Below are positions 32,165-41,321 of a stretch of 59,654 nucleotides of DNA, piece by piece. Within the stretch, counting starts at the first letter, position 1. The number at the start of each line of letters is the position of its first letter. This stretch comes from Caulobacter sp. (GTDB taxonomy: Bacteria > Pseudomonadota > Alphaproteobacteria > Caulobacterales > Caulobacteraceae), in the NCBI GenBank assembly GCA_017745235.1, contig JAGHZU010000012.1, forward strand, positions 128,465 to 188,118, read 5' to 3'. Made by a program: the position numbers and the translations under genes. The notes below the pieces were generated by a model, which saw only the letters and a program-made list of their open reading frames with translations, made no database searches and was not told the DNA's origin.

Positions 32165-35100
32165 CTAGCCTTCCCACTGGCTCCAGAGCGCCGCCGCGTC
32201 GGCCTTGGCCTTGGTGACCGAGGCGTCCTTGACGTGGCCGTAGCCGCGCACCTGCTGGGGCACGGCCGCGATGCGGGCGGCCAGGGGCAGGCGCTCGGCG
32301 GTGAGGCCGGAGACCAGGCGGTCGAGGTCGGCCTCGTAGGCCATGACCAGGTCACGCTCCATCCGGCGCTCCTTGGTCTTGCCGAAGATGTCCAGCGGAC
32401 CGCCGCGCAGGCCCTTCATGCGGGCCATCAGCGGGAAGGCGTAGTCCAGCATCCAGCCGCCGAAGGCCATCTTGCGCGGTTTGCCGTCCTTGTCCTTGGC
32501 GCCCAGGATCGGCGGGGCCAGCCAGACCTTGGCCTTGCCGCCCTTGAACGTCCCCGCCAGCTCGGCCTTGAAGCGGCCGTCGGTATAGAGGCGGGCCACC
32601 TCGTACTCGTCTTTGTAGGCCATCAGCTTGTATAGGTTCACCGCGGCGGCGCGGGTCAGGGCCTCGCCGCCGGCGGCGGCCTCGGCCGCGGCCACCTTCT
32701 CGATCCGGGCCAGGTAGCGCCTGGCGTAGGCTTCGTTCTGGTAGGCGGTCAGTTCCGCCGCGCGGCCGGCGATCAGTTCGTCCAGCGGCATGGTCTCCGG
32801 CGTGGGGGCCGAGGGCTCGCGCGGGCCGGCGGCCGACGGGTCGTGGGCCACGGCGCGGCCCAGTTCGAACGCGGCCAGGTTGGCCTCGGCGTCCACCCCG
32901 TTCAGCTTGATCGCGCGATAGACCGCGCGGCTGGAGACCGGGATCACCCCACGCTGCCAGGCGAAGCCCACCATGATCATGTTGGCGTAGATGGCGTCGC
33001 CGAACCGGGCCTCGGCCAGGTGCTGGGCCGGACAGGAGTCGAAGCTCTTGGCCGCGCCCTTGATGCGGCGGGCCATGGCCGGGCTGTCGAAGCGCACGTC
33101 GCGGCTGGTCACGAAGTCGGCCGTGGGGGCGAAGTCGCTGTTGCCGAAGGCCGCCGTGCGGTCCTTGGCGTAGAGCGACAGACCCTCGGGGCTTGCGGCC
33201 ACCAGCATGTCGCAGGCGATCAGCACGTCGGCGCTGGCGGCGGGCACGCGACCGCCCACCACCGTCTCCTCGGTTTCACCGATCTTGACGTGGCTGAACA
33301 CCGAACCGCCCTTCTGGGCCAGACCGGTCATGTCGACCACGCTGCCGGCGCGGCCGTCGATGTGGGCGGCCATGGCCAGGATCGAGGCCACGGTTGTCAC
33401 GCCCGTGCCGCCCACGCCGGTGAAGATGATCTTCCGCACGCCGTGGAAGTCCTCGAACGTCGGCATCGGCGTGCTGCTGTCGGCCGTGGGCGCGGGGGCC
33501 TTCTTGGTCTTGGTGCTCTCCGCGCCTTCCAGGGTGACGAACGAAGGGCAAAAGCCCTCGACGCAGCTGTAGTCCTGATTGCAGCTGGACTGGTTGATCT
33601 TGCGCTTGCGGCCGAACTCGGTGTCCAGCGGCTCCACGGACACGCAGTTGGACTTGATGGAGCAGTCGCCGCAGCCTTCGCAGACCAAGGGGTTGATGAA
33701 GACCCGCTGGGCGGCCTTGGCCATCGTCCCGCGCTTGCGGCGGCGGCGCTTTTCGGTGGCGCAGGTCTGGTCGTACAGCAGCACCGTCGTCCCGGGCGTG
33801 TCGCGCAGCATCTTCTGCACGCTCATCAGCTCGCTGCGCGGGAAAACCTCGACGCCGGGAGCCAGATCGGTGACGCCGGCGTAGCGCGCCAGGTCGTCGA
33901 CCACGATGACGGTCTTGGCCACGCCCTCGCTGGCCAGCTGGCGGGTGATCTGGGCGGGGGTGAAGCCGCTTTCGGCCCGCTGACCGCCGGTCATGGCCAC
34001 TGCGTCGTTGAACAGCAGCTTGTAGGTGATGTTGGTCCCGGCCGCGATCGCCGCCCGGATCGCCAGCGAGCCAGAGTGGTTGTAGGTGCCGTCGCCCAGG
34101 TTCTGGAAGACGTGCTTCTCGGTCGTGAACGGCGAGGCGCCCACCCAGGTCAGGCCTTCGCCGCCCATGTGGGTGTTCAGGTCGGTCGAGGGATCGTTGA
34201 AGCTGGCCATGTAGTGGCAGCCGATGCCGGCGAGGGCGCGGCTGCCTTCCGGCAGCTTGGTCGAGGTGTTGTGCGGGCAGCCTGAGCAGAAGAAGGGCTT
34301 GCGGGCCTGGTCGGCGGCCAGGCTGACGGCGGCGACGCCGGCGGCCGAGACGCGGTTGAGATAGGCCTGGGCCCGCTCCATGTGCGGGCCTTCGGGCAGA
34401 CGGTCGTAGATGGCCAGGGCGATTTCGGCCACCGACAGCGAGCCCAGCTCCGACAGCAGCGGTCCGCCCTTCTCGTCCACCTTGCCGATGATGCGCGGGC
34501 GCGCGTGGGCGGGCAGATCATAAAGCGCGGCCCGGGCCTGGGGCTCGATCAGGCCGCGCTTGTGCTCGATCACCATCAGGGTCTCGAGACCGGCGGCGAA
34601 GGCGCGCAGGCCCAGCGGCTCAAGCGGCCAGGGCATGCCGACCTTGTAGATCGACACGCCCAGGTCGGCGGCCTCCTCCAGGGTCATGCCCATGGCGGTG
34701 AAGGCTTCCAGCACGTCCTTGTACGCCTGCCCCTGGCAGACGATGCCCAGGCGCGCCTTGCCCACGCGCACGTGGTGCGCGCCCAGCACGACGCGGTCGA
34801 TGCTGTTGGCGCGGGCGAAGGCCAGGGCGGCGGGAATTTTGTGCAGGCGGAGCCGACGTTCCTTCTCCATCGGCTGATCCTTGAGCCGGATGCCAAGCCC
34901 GCCGGGCGGCATGGGGAAGTTCTCGGGGATCACCAGCTTGTGCCGGTCCAGCGAGACGTCGATCGTCACGCCGCTGTCCATGGTGTCGGCCAGGGCGATC
35001 ATGCCCGTCCAGAGGCCGGAGAAGCGGGACATGGAAAGGCCGAGCAGGCCGTAGTCCAGCACTTCCTGCACGTCGGCCGGCGACAGCACCGGCATCTCGA

Positions 35101-35596
35101 AGTCCTGGAAGGCGAACTCCGATTGCGAAGGCAGGGTCGAGCTCTTGCACGCATGGTCGTCGCCGGCCACCGCCAGCACGCCGCCGGTGGGGAAGGTCCC
35201 GGCGAAGTTGGCGTGCTTGAAGACGTCGCCGGTGCGGTCCACGCCCGGGGCCTTGCCGTACCACATGCCGAACACGCCATCGTGCGTGGCGCCGGGGAAG
35301 AGATTGGCCTGCTGGCTGCCCCAGACCGCTGTGGCCGCCAGGTCCTCGTTCAGGCCCTCTTTAAAGACGATGTCGTGGGCGCCCAGCAGCTTGCCCATGC
35401 GCGCGGCCTGCTGGTCCAGTCCGCCCAGGGGCGAGCCGCGGTAGCCGGAAAGGAAGCCGGCGGTGTTCAGTCCGGCGCGGGTGTCCAGGCGCTTGCGATC
35501 CAGCAGGACCCGGATCAGCGCCTGCACGCCGGTGATGAAGGCGCGACCATCTTCGAGCACATATTTGTCGTCGAGCGTGACTTCCGAGTGCCGCAT
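32165..35596 (-). CDS. iorA: Indolepyruvate ferredoxin oxidoreductase family protein (single-chain, ThDP/Fe-S)
   Basis: A 1143-residue fusion, the full usual length. The ThDP part carries SGCPHN (438-443), AGIGCHYMA and GDGTYNHSG (501-509). A ferredoxin-like Fe-S region follows with CEGCGDCSIKSNC (Cys 639, 642, 645, 651) and Cys 672, 678, 683. The C-terminal gamma domain has FTGVGGTGVTTVAS (about 725-738). It decarboxylates aryl-pyruvates (from aromatic amino acid transamination) to acyl-CoA, passing electrons to an acceptor. The short-chain forms are two subunits; this is the fused proteobacterial type. It is divergent from an Lrp regulator that probably controls it. Confidence 0.93.
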   Translation of the reverse strand: MRHSEVTLDDKYVLEDGRAFITGVQALIRVLLDRKRLDTRAGLNTAGFLSGYRGSPLGGLDQQAARMGKLLGAHDIVFKEGLNEDLAATAVWGSQQANLFPGATHDGVFGMWYGKAPGVDRTGDVFKHANFAGTFPTGGVLAVAGDDHACKSSTLPSQSEFAFQDFEMPVLSPADVQEVLDYGLLGLSMSRFSGLWTGMIALADTMDSGVTIDVSLDRHKLVIPENFPMPPGGLGIRLKDQPMEKERRLRLHKIPAALAFARANSIDRVVLGAHHVRVGKARLGIVCQGQAYKDVLEAFTAMGMTLEEAADLGVSIYKVGMPWPLEPLGLRAFAAGLETLMVIEHKRGLIEPQARAALYDLPAHARPRIIGKVDEKGGPLLSELGSLSVAEIALAIYDRLPEGPHMERAQAYLNRVSAAGVAAVSLAADQARKPFFCSGCPHNTSTKLPEGSRALAGIGCHYMASFNDPSTDLNTHMGGEGLTWVGASPFTTEKHVFQNLGDGTYNHSGSLAIRAAIAAGTNITYKLLFNDAVAMTGGQRAESGFTPAQITRQLASEGVAKTVIVVDDLARYAGVTDLAPGVEVFPRSELMSVQKMLRDTPGTTVLLYDQTCATEKRRRRKRGTMAKAAQRVFINPLVCEGCGDCSIKSNCVSVEPLDTEFGRKRKINQSSCNQDYSCVEGFCPSFVTLEGAESTKTKKAPAPTADSSTPMPTFEDFHGVRKIIFTGVGGTGVTTVASILAMAAHIDGRAGSVVDMTGLAQKGGSVFSHVKIGETEETVVGGRVPAASADVLIACDMLVAASPEGLSLYAKDRTAAFGNSDFAPTADFVTSRDVRFDSPAMARRIKGAAKSFDSCPAQHLAEARFGDAIYANMIMVGFAWQRGVIPVSSRAVYRAIKLNGVDAEANLAAFELGRAVAHDPSAAGPREPSAPTPETMPLDELIAGRAAELTAYQNEAYARRYLARIEKVAAAEAAAGGEALTRAAAVNLYKLMAYKDEYEVARLYTDGRFKAELAGTFKGGKAKVWLAPPILGAKDKDGKPRKMAFGGWMLDYAFPLMARMKGLRGGPLDIFGKTKERRMERDLVMAYEADLDRLVSGLTAERLPLAARIAAVPQQVRGYGHVKDASVTKAKADAAALWSQWEG

Positions 35597-35640
35597 GGCA
35601 AAAATTTTCCTCCCGGGTCTTCTCGCCCGCTACGCAATAT

Positions 35641-35670
35641 CTTATAGAAGCGCGGAAATTGTTTGCCCAA
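35641..35670 (-). promoter_or_regulatory. Candidate sigma-70 promoter for the oxidoreductase
   Basis: On the leftward strand TTGGGC (35665-35670) and TATAAG (35641-35646) are 18 bases apart, with about 45 bases from the -10 to the ATG at 35596. A+T content is raised locally. Confidence 0.4.
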
Positions 35671-35692
35671 GGCGTGCCCGACTCGTGGCCGC

Positions 35693-35702
35693 TTTGCGCA
35701 AA
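35693..35702. promoter_or_regulatory. Palindrome TTTGCGCAAA between oxidoreductase and Lrp genes
   Basis: A perfect 10-bp palindrome, 37-46 bases upstream of the Lrp start and upstream of the oxidoreductase promoter. Lrp/AsnC proteins bind A+T-rich palindromes of this kind, so it is a candidate operator for autoregulation and for control of the divergent gene. Confidence 0.4.
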
Positions 35703-35738
35703 ATTGGAGCGTCAACGCCCACTTGGGGGAGGAATTTC

Positions 35739-36236
35739 TTGTCCGAACAACTCGACGCCGTGGATGCCAAGATCCTTGATCTCATCCAACACGACGCCGG
35801 ACTGTCCGTCGCCGAGATCGCCGAACGCGTCGGCCTGTCGTCCAGCCCCTGCTGGCGCCGGATCAAGCGCCTGGAGGACGCGGGCGTCATCCAGCGCCGC
35901 GTGACCATCCTTGACCGCGAGAAGCTGGGCCTGGGCTTCGAGGTCTATTGCACCGTCAAGCTGTCGCTGCCGACCAAGGAAAATCTCGACACGTTCGAGC
36001 AGGCCGTCAGCAAGTGGGCCGAGGTCGTTCAGTGCGCCACCGTCACCGGCGCGGCCGACTACGAGATGCGCATCGTCACGCGCGACATGCGCGCCTTCGA
36101 CGAATTCCTGCGCGAGAAGCTGCTGTCGCTGGGCCTGGTGTCCAACATCGAAAGCCGCATCGTCATCCGCGGCGTCAAGAACTCCACCGCCGTTCCCCTG
36201 GGCCTGGTGAGCCCGTACGTCAGCCCGCTGGGGTGA
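35739..36236 (+). CDS. Lrp/AsnC-family transcriptional regulator
   Basis: A 165-residue protein: LDAVDAKILDLIQHDAGLSVAEIAERVGLSSSPCWRRIKRLEDAGVI is the N-terminal winged-helix of Lrp proteins, and CATVTGAADYEMRIVTRDMRAFDEFL is the RAM ligand-binding domain. The start is the TTG at 35739 with a GGGGGAGGAA Shine-Dalgarno directly upstream. It is divergent from the indolepyruvate oxidoreductase and is probably its regulator, responding to an aromatic amino acid; this is inferred from position. Confidence 0.93.
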   Translation: MSEQLDAVDAKILDLIQHDAGLSVAEIAERVGLSSSPCWRRIKRLEDAGVIQRRVTILDREKLGLGFEVYCTVKLSLPTKENLDTFEQAVSKWAEVVQCATVTGAADYEMRIVTRDMRAFDEFLREKLLSLGLVSNIESRIVIRGVKNSTAVPLGLVSPYVSPLG

Positions 36237-36259
36237 TCCCCCTCAGTCGCTCCGCGACA

Positions 36260-36313
36260 GCTCCCCCAAAGGGGGAGCACCCGGGCGCGTAGGTCCTCCC
36301 CCTCCGGGGGAGG
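36260..36313. repeat. Two G+C-rich hairpins after the Lrp gene (CTCCCCC repeat family)
   Basis: Two hairpins: CTCCCCC-AAA-GGGGGAG (36261-36277, with flanking G/C pair) and CCTCCCC...GGGGAGG (36295-36313). A related stem is at 29626-29647. The preceding CCTCAGTCGCTCCGCGACAG segment is also repeat-like. Such elements often sit between genes in Caulobacter and may act as terminators. Confidence 0.5.
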
Positions 36314-36412
36314 CGGCCCGGAGGGCCGGACGGGGCCTCCGCAAAATCCTTCTAGAATCACGCCGCCCCCGGGGTCACATTGCCGGTTCCAAATCACCGG
36401 AGCCCTCCCCCC

Positions 36413-37303
36413 ATGATCGACCTCGTCATCGACCAGCGACGCAAGGACCTCGGCGGGTTCGAGGTGGGGCGCGTGCTGCCGTTCCACAGCCGCCGGATGG
36501 TGGGGCCCTTCACTTTCTTCGACCACATGGGCCCGGTCGAGTTCGAGCCCGGCTTCCCGCGCAACGTCGATGTGCGCCCTCACCCGCACATCGGCCTGTC
36601 GACCCTGACCTACCTGTTCGAGGGCGAGATCACCCACAAGGACAGCGTCGGCTCCAACATCGCCATCCGCCCGGGCGAAGTGAACTGGATGACCGCCGGC
36701 AGCGGCATCACCCATTCCGAGCGCTTCGAGCACCTGCGCGAGGTGGGCGGCCCCATGCACGGCATCCAGGCCTGGGTGGCCCTGCCCGACGGCCAGGAGG
36801 AGATCGCCCCGCGCTTCTCCCACCACGCCCGCGACGAGATGCCGGTGTTCGAGGACAAGGGCCTGAAGGCCGCCCTGGTGGCCGGCAAGGCGTTCGGCGC
36901 CTCGGCCAAGGTGCCGGTCTTCTCGCCCCTCTTCTACATCCACTGGGAAATGGCCGCCGGCGCCAAGGCGGGCCTGCCGGCCGAATATCCCGAGCGCGCG
37001 GCCTATGTCGCCAAGGGCAAGGTCGAGGTCGGCGGCCAGGTGCTGAACGTGGGCCAGATGGCGGTGTTCAAGCCGGGCGAGACGATCGTGTTCGAGGCGC
37101 TGGAGCCTTCGACCGTAATGCTGCTGGGCGGCGAGCCGGTGGGGCCGCGCTTCATCGAATGGAACTTCGTCTCCTCGTCCAAGGAGCGGATCGAACAGGC
37201 CAAGGCGGACTGGAAGGCCCAGCGCATGAAGCTGCCCGACCTGGACGACCAGGAGTTCACCCCCCTGCCCGAGCCGATCAAGCCGGCGCAGCCGATGTCC
37301 TAG
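36413..37303 (+). CDS. Pirin-family protein
   Basis: A 296-residue bicupin: DQRRKDLGGFEVGRVLPF, then VRPHPHIGLSTLTYLFEGEITHKDS with the metal-binding HPH and H-x-D ligands, GITHSERF, GGPMHGIQAWVALP and a C-terminal pirin-C cupin ending before GEPVGPRFIEWNFVSS. Pirins bind Fe and act as quercetinase-like dioxygenases or as transcription cofactors and stress proteins. I start at the ATG at 36413. It is preceded by the repeat hairpins, so it is probably transcribed separately from the Lrp gene. Confidence 0.93.
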   Translation: MIDLVIDQRRKDLGGFEVGRVLPFHSRRMVGPFTFFDHMGPVEFEPGFPRNVDVRPHPHIGLSTLTYLFEGEITHKDSVGSNIAIRPGEVNWMTAGSGITHSERFEHLREVGGPMHGIQAWVALPDGQEEIAPRFSHHARDEMPVFEDKGLKAALVAGKAFGASAKVPVFSPLFYIHWEMAAGAKAGLPAEYPERAAYVAKGKVEVGGQVLNVGQMAVFKPGETIVFEALEPSTVMLLGGEPVGPRFIEWNFVSSSKERIEQAKADWKAQRMKLPDLDDQEFTPLPEPIKPAQPMS

Positions 37304-37417
37304 GATCCGCAACTCAGTTGGATACGGCCTCTGCGAGGCTTCCGGAATGACAATGGAAGCCCAGTTTCCCCTGGCTGTTCCTCAGCCCGATCGAGCCTGC
37401 TCCTAAGGCGCGGGACT

Positions 37418-37798
37418 TCACTCGAACGGCCCCGGCAGCCTCAGCGGTCCGGGGCCGGGTTCGTCGTCGGCGTCGCCGGCGGTCTGGTAATGCAGCACCA
37501 GCTTCTCGCAGGCGCCCAGGAACAGGGCCTCCACGAAATCGGCCTCGCGACCGGTCAGACGCACGATCTCGGCCAGGGCGTGGCCCCGCCCGGCCGCCAT
37601 GTCCATCACCGCCGCCTCCTGGACAGAGAGGGCCGCGCGGGCGGCCGCCAGGCGCTCCTGGGCGTGCAGCGCCTGGAAGCCGTCTGCGCCAGCCAACGCC
37701 TTGCGATAGTCCCGCCCGTAGAGCTGCGCCGCCTGCGCCTGGGCGAAGCCGATGTCGGGGCCCAGGTCCTCGACGGGCGATAGATGTCGGTCGACCAT
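37418..37798 (-). CDS. Hypothetical protein downstream of the SUMF1 fusion
   Basis: A 126-residue, helical, soluble protein (for example LAAARAALSVQEAAVMDMA) with an acidic, proline-rich C-terminus. No motif recognised. It starts 21 bases after the fusion protein's stop on the same strand and is probably its operon partner. No strong Shine-Dalgarno precedes the ATG. Confidence 0.6.
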   Translation of the reverse strand: MVDRHLSPVEDLGPDIGFAQAQAAQLYGRDYRKALAGADGFQALHAQERLAAARAALSVQEAAVMDMAAGRGHALAEIVRLTGREADFVEALFLGACEKLVLHYQTAGDADDEPGPGPLRLPGPFE

Positions 37799-37819
37799 GG
37801 GCGGCTTCTAGGCCCGGCT

Positions 37820-40003
37820 TCAGTTCGCGTCCATCACGCACCGGAAGCCGATCGTGGCCGCGCGGTCCTTGCCCGGCGACATCAGGAGCAGCTTGCCGTG
37901 CTGGTCGTTGCGGTAGGCCTGAGGGAAATACCAGATCGAGCCCTGCGGCTGGTAGGCCGAGCCCCCGCGCAAGATGGCCGCCCGCGTGTGATCGTCGCGG
38001 TGCTCGTCCGTCCACTGCCACACGGTCCCGACCAGGTCCTGGACGCCGAACGGGCTGGCTCCGGCCGGATGGGTTCCGACCGGCGCGGGCGGATCGACCG
38101 CCCGCCCCCGGGCCGGCTCGGGCGCGGCCGCCGGATTCCACGTCTCCCCCCACGGATAAGCTCGACCGTCGGTCCCCTGGGCGGCGTACTGCCATTCCCA
38201 CTCGCGGGGCAGGCGCTTGCCCGCCCAGGCCGCATAGGCGCGGGCGTCCTCGAGCGACACCCAGGTCACCGGCCGGTCGGCCCAGCCCTGCGGATAGGTT
38301 CCGTTCGTCCAGTCCTTGAGGAAGTTGAAATCGTCCGCGGGACGATAACGCGTGGCGTTCAGGAACGCCTTGAACTGGGCGTTGGTCACCGGCGTGCGGT
38401 CGATGAAGAAGCGCTTCATCGCCATCTGCCGGTCGTGGAACCGGCGAGGCGAGGTTTCCCACGGATAGGCGACGTCGACGCCCACGCCGTTGGCGCCCTC
38501 CACCTCCAGCCCGCGCACCACGAAGCGGAAGGTCCCGGCCGGGATCTCGACCATCCCTTCGGGCGCGGCGGCCGCGGGCCGGGTCGGCGCGACCTCGACC
38601 ATCTGCTGGGGCAGGTGCGTCCATTCGGCGGAGTAGGACGCCAGCGGTCGGGCGGTCATCGCCTTCATCCGGGCCATCAGCGCCCGCTGGGCCGCGTCCG
38701 GCTCGCCGTCGACGGCCAGCACCGCGCCGTAGCCCTTGGCCTCGACCGGAAAGCTCAGCCAGGTTCCGGTCGCGTCGCGCTCGGGCGTCAGCTCCACGCC
38801 GTGATAGAGGTCGAACCACCGCCGCCCGGCGGCGTCGGCCACCTTCATCTGCCGGCCGTCGACGTCGTATTCGTTGCGGTTGACGATGGTGAAGACGTCA
38901 CGCCCGTCCCTGGGCCAGCGGCTGGCGAAGACGCCGAAGCGGACCATCGGGAAGAACGGCTCCCAGCCGGGACTGGACAGGAACGCCGCCACGCCGCGCT
39001 CGATCGTCGCCACGCGCCGCGTCGCCTCGCCGTCGCGCGGCGTGATCCCGTTCCAGATGCCCCAGACGTTCTCCCAGCTCTCCCAGCCCTCGCCGTTGAA
39101 GAAGGCGTACTGCAGGTCGTCGGTCTTGGAGCGCGCCCAGCGATCGGAAATGTTGACCTTGTGGCGCGGCTCCAGCCAGCGATAGCGATCGACCTTGGGA
39201 ACGAAGCCGAAGTCGTACTGCCCCCACGACATCACGTTCCACGACAGCTGCTCGTCATGCACGACCCCTTCGGGCTGGAAGGCCAGCGCCTTACCCTGGC
39301 GTTCGGCGGCCAGGGAGAAGGCCAGCGGCACGCCGTCCTGGGTGTCGCCGTTCATGCCGTCGGCGCCGATCTCGATCATCAGACGCGTCAGGGCCTGCGG
39401 CCATGGCGCGCCGGGATCGCGCGTGCCCTGGTCCCACATCATCATCGGAAACAACACCCGCACGCCGCGCTTGTGAAAGTCGGCGATCATGCCCTTCACG
39501 CCCTCCACGCCGCCGGGCAGCGCATGGACCATGTCGATCTGGTTGCGGGCGTCCACGCCCAGGTTCGGATAGTCGGGCCACAGCAGCACCGCATCGACGC
39601 CGCCGAACCGCTCGATCAGGTCATCCAGATACCGGTCCACCGTGTAGCGCCCGGTGGCCGGATCGTAGAGATAGCGGTCCTCCATCATCGCCTGGGCCTG
39701 CATGAAGGTCCCCTGCGTCCAGGCCAGGCGCGGATCCTCGTAGCGCGCGGGATCCAGCCCCACGCGGATGCGCCGCTCGGCCCGCCAGCGGGTGACGTCG
39801 GCCAGCCAGGCCTTCTGGTCGGCCTCCGTGCACGGACTGAACGGCCCCTCCCAGGGTTCGGGATAGGCATGGCAGCGCGGCCCCAGGATCATGTTCTGCT
39901 TGAACCAGGGGAAGGTGGAGTACTGAGTGTCCTGTCCGCGCGCCCCGCCCGCCAGGGCCAGCATCGCCGCCAGGATCGCACCGCCGCGCCGCATCGCCTT
40001 CAT
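37820..40003 (-). CDS. Secreted fusion of a glycosidase-like domain and a SUMF1 domain
   Basis: A 727-residue protein with a signal peptide (about residues 1-23). Residues 30-430 resemble a TIM-barrel glycoside hydrolase of uncertain family (FPMMMWDQGTRD, IGADGMNGD, DLQYAFFNGEGWESWENVWG); acidic residues near 219-223 and 304-306 could be catalytic, unproven. Residues 482-725 form a SUMF1 domain (EGMVEIPAGTF, RTPVTNAQFKAFLNA, PREWEWQYAAQG, GTVWQWTDEH, RGGSAYQPQGS, GFRCV). The paired catalytic Cys of formylglycine-generating enzyme are absent; the region that carries one in FGE reads RGGSAYQ. It is therefore not a sulfatase activator. The fold may bind sugar or act as a carbohydrate-linked module. 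Confidence 0.82.
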   Translation of the reverse strand: MKAMRRGGAILAAMLALAGGARGQDTQYSTFPWFKQNMILGPRCHAYPEPWEGPFSPCTEADQKAWLADVTRWRAERRIRVGLDPARYEDPRLAWTQGTFMQAQAMMEDRYLYDPATGRYTVDRYLDDLIERFGGVDAVLLWPDYPNLGVDARNQIDMVHALPGGVEGVKGMIADFHKRGVRVLFPMMMWDQGTRDPGAPWPQALTRLMIEIGADGMNGDTQDGVPLAFSLAAERQGKALAFQPEGVVHDEQLSWNVMSWGQYDFGFVPKVDRYRWLEPRHKVNISDRWARSKTDDLQYAFFNGEGWESWENVWGIWNGITPRDGEATRRVATIERGVAAFLSSPGWEPFFPMVRFGVFASRWPRDGRDVFTIVNRNEYDVDGRQMKVADAAGRRWFDLYHGVELTPERDATGTWLSFPVEAKGYGAVLAVDGEPDAAQRALMARMKAMTARPLASYSAEWTHLPQQMVEVAPTRPAAAAPEGMVEIPAGTFRFVVRGLEVEGANGVGVDVAYPWETSPRRFHDRQMAMKRFFIDRTPVTNAQFKAFLNATRYRPADDFNFLKDWTNGTYPQGWADRPVTWVSLEDARAYAAWAGKRLPREWEWQYAAQGTDGRAYPWGETWNPAAAPEPARGRAVDPPAPVGTHPAGASPFGVQDLVGTVWQWTDEHRDDHTRAAILRGGSAYQPQGSIWYFPQAYRNDQHGKLLLMSPGKDRAATIGFRCVMDAN

Positions 40004-40223
40004 CGCTCACTCCCCCGCACTGGTGAGCGCATGGTCCGGATAAGACCGGCCGATCACCAGCCGCAGAGGGCGTTCGCACACGGTTTGCCGTCGCGCTGCG
40101 CATTCTCGGATCAATCGGCCGCCTTGGCGGGGCGCTCGTTTGCCCGGACGCGCACCCGGCTTGCGCGATCCTCCCCGAGCGTGGCCCTTGCTAGGGCGCG
40201 CCCAGGACGCTCATAACTGGCTC

Positions 40224-41255
40224 ATGACCGACACCGCACTCCAAACCCCGCTCGAAACCTTCGTCCGCGGCCTGCCCAAGGCCGAGCTGCACATGCACAT
40301 CGAGGGCAGCCTGGAACCCGAACTGATGTTCGAGCTGGCCGAGCGCAACGGGGTCGCCCTGCCCTACAAATCGGTCGATGAAATCCGCGCGGCCTACGCC
40401 TTCTCCAACCTGCAGGACTTCCTGGACATCTATTACCAGGGCGCAGGCGTGCTGCTGACCAAGGCCGACTTCAAGGACCTGGCCCTGGCCTATTTCCGAC
40501 GCCTGGCGGCCGACGGCGGCGCCCACGCCGAAATCTTCTTCGACCCACAGACACACACCGATCGCGGCGTGGCGTTCGACACCGTGATCGACGGCCTGGT
40601 CGAGGGCATGGAGCAAGCCGAGCGCGAACTGGGCGTGACGTCCAAGCTGATCCTCTGCTTCCTGCGCCACCTGGACGAGGCCTCGGCTTTCGCGACGCTG
40701 GAGCAGGCCAGGCCGCACCTGGCCAAGATCGCGGGCGTAGGCCTGGACAGCTCGGAAGTCGGCCATCCGCCGGCCAAGTTCGCCCGCGTGATGCAGGCCG
40801 CCCGCGACCTAGGCCTGAAGGTCGTGGCCCACGCCGGCGAGGAAGGTCCCCCCGCCTATGTCTGGGAGGCCGTCGACATCATCGCCGTCGACCGCATCGA
40901 CCACGGCAACCGCGCCCTGGAAGACGACTGCCTGACCGCCCGCCTGGTGCAGGACGGCACCACCCTGACGGTCTGCCCGCTGTCGAACCTGAAGCTGTGC
41001 GGCGTGCCCGACCTGAAAGTCCATCCGCTCAAGCGCATGCTGAAGCTGGGGCTGAAGGCCACGGTCAATTCCGACGATCCGGCCTATTTCGGCGGCTACC
41101 TGTTGGAAAACTACCTGCAGACCGCCCAGGCCGTGGGCCTGACGCGCGAGGAGTTGGTCACCCTGGCCAAGAACAGCTTCACCGGCTCGTTCCTGGATGA
41201 GGCCGAGAAGGCCAGGCGGGTGGCGCAGATCGACGCCTACGTCGCGGCGAACTAG
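40224..41255 (+). CDS. Adenine/adenosine deaminase family (adenine deaminase type)
   Basis: A 343-residue TIM-barrel amidohydrolase. Metal ligands H23 and H25 in ELHMHIEGS, H203 in HAGEE with the proton-shuttle E206, H227, and D284/D285 in NSDDPAYFGG match the ADA family. The patterns LRHLDE, DSSEVGHPPAKF and CPLSNLKLC are those of the bacterial adenine deaminases related to PA0148, so adenine to hypoxanthine is the likeliest reaction. I start at the ATG at 40224. It is divergent from the SUMF1 fusion, with ~220 bases between and no clear operator visible. Confidence 0.9.
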   Translation: MTDTALQTPLETFVRGLPKAELHMHIEGSLEPELMFELAERNGVALPYKSVDEIRAAYAFSNLQDFLDIYYQGAGVLLTKADFKDLALAYFRRLAADGGAHAEIFFDPQTHTDRGVAFDTVIDGLVEGMEQAERELGVTSKLILCFLRHLDEASAFATLEQARPHLAKIAGVGLDSSEVGHPPAKFARVMQAARDLGLKVVAHAGEEGPPAYVWEAVDIIAVDRIDHGNRALEDDCLTARLVQDGTTLTVCPLSNLKLCGVPDLKVHPLKRMLKLGLKATVNSDDPAYFGGYLLENYLQTAQAVGLTREELVTLAKNSFTGSFLDEAEKARRVAQIDAYVAAN

Positions 41256-41285
41256 ACCACAGGCATTCTGCAATACTGCGCTCGC

Positions 41286-41301
41286 CCCCGCCTGCGCGGG
41301 G
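41286..41301. repeat. CCCCGC hairpin between convergent genes
   Basis: CCCCGC-CTGC-GCGGGG, a short palindrome of the type scattered in alphaproteobacterial intergenic DNA, between the ends of the adenine deaminase and DegT-like genes. Confidence 0.45.
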
Positions 41302-41321
41302 ATGAGCGGAGTTCTTGAAAC

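Noticed and set aside
37820..40003. Formylglycine-generating (sulfatase-activating) enzyme
   Set aside because: The SUMF1 domain lacks both catalytic cysteines and no sulfatase gene is nearby.
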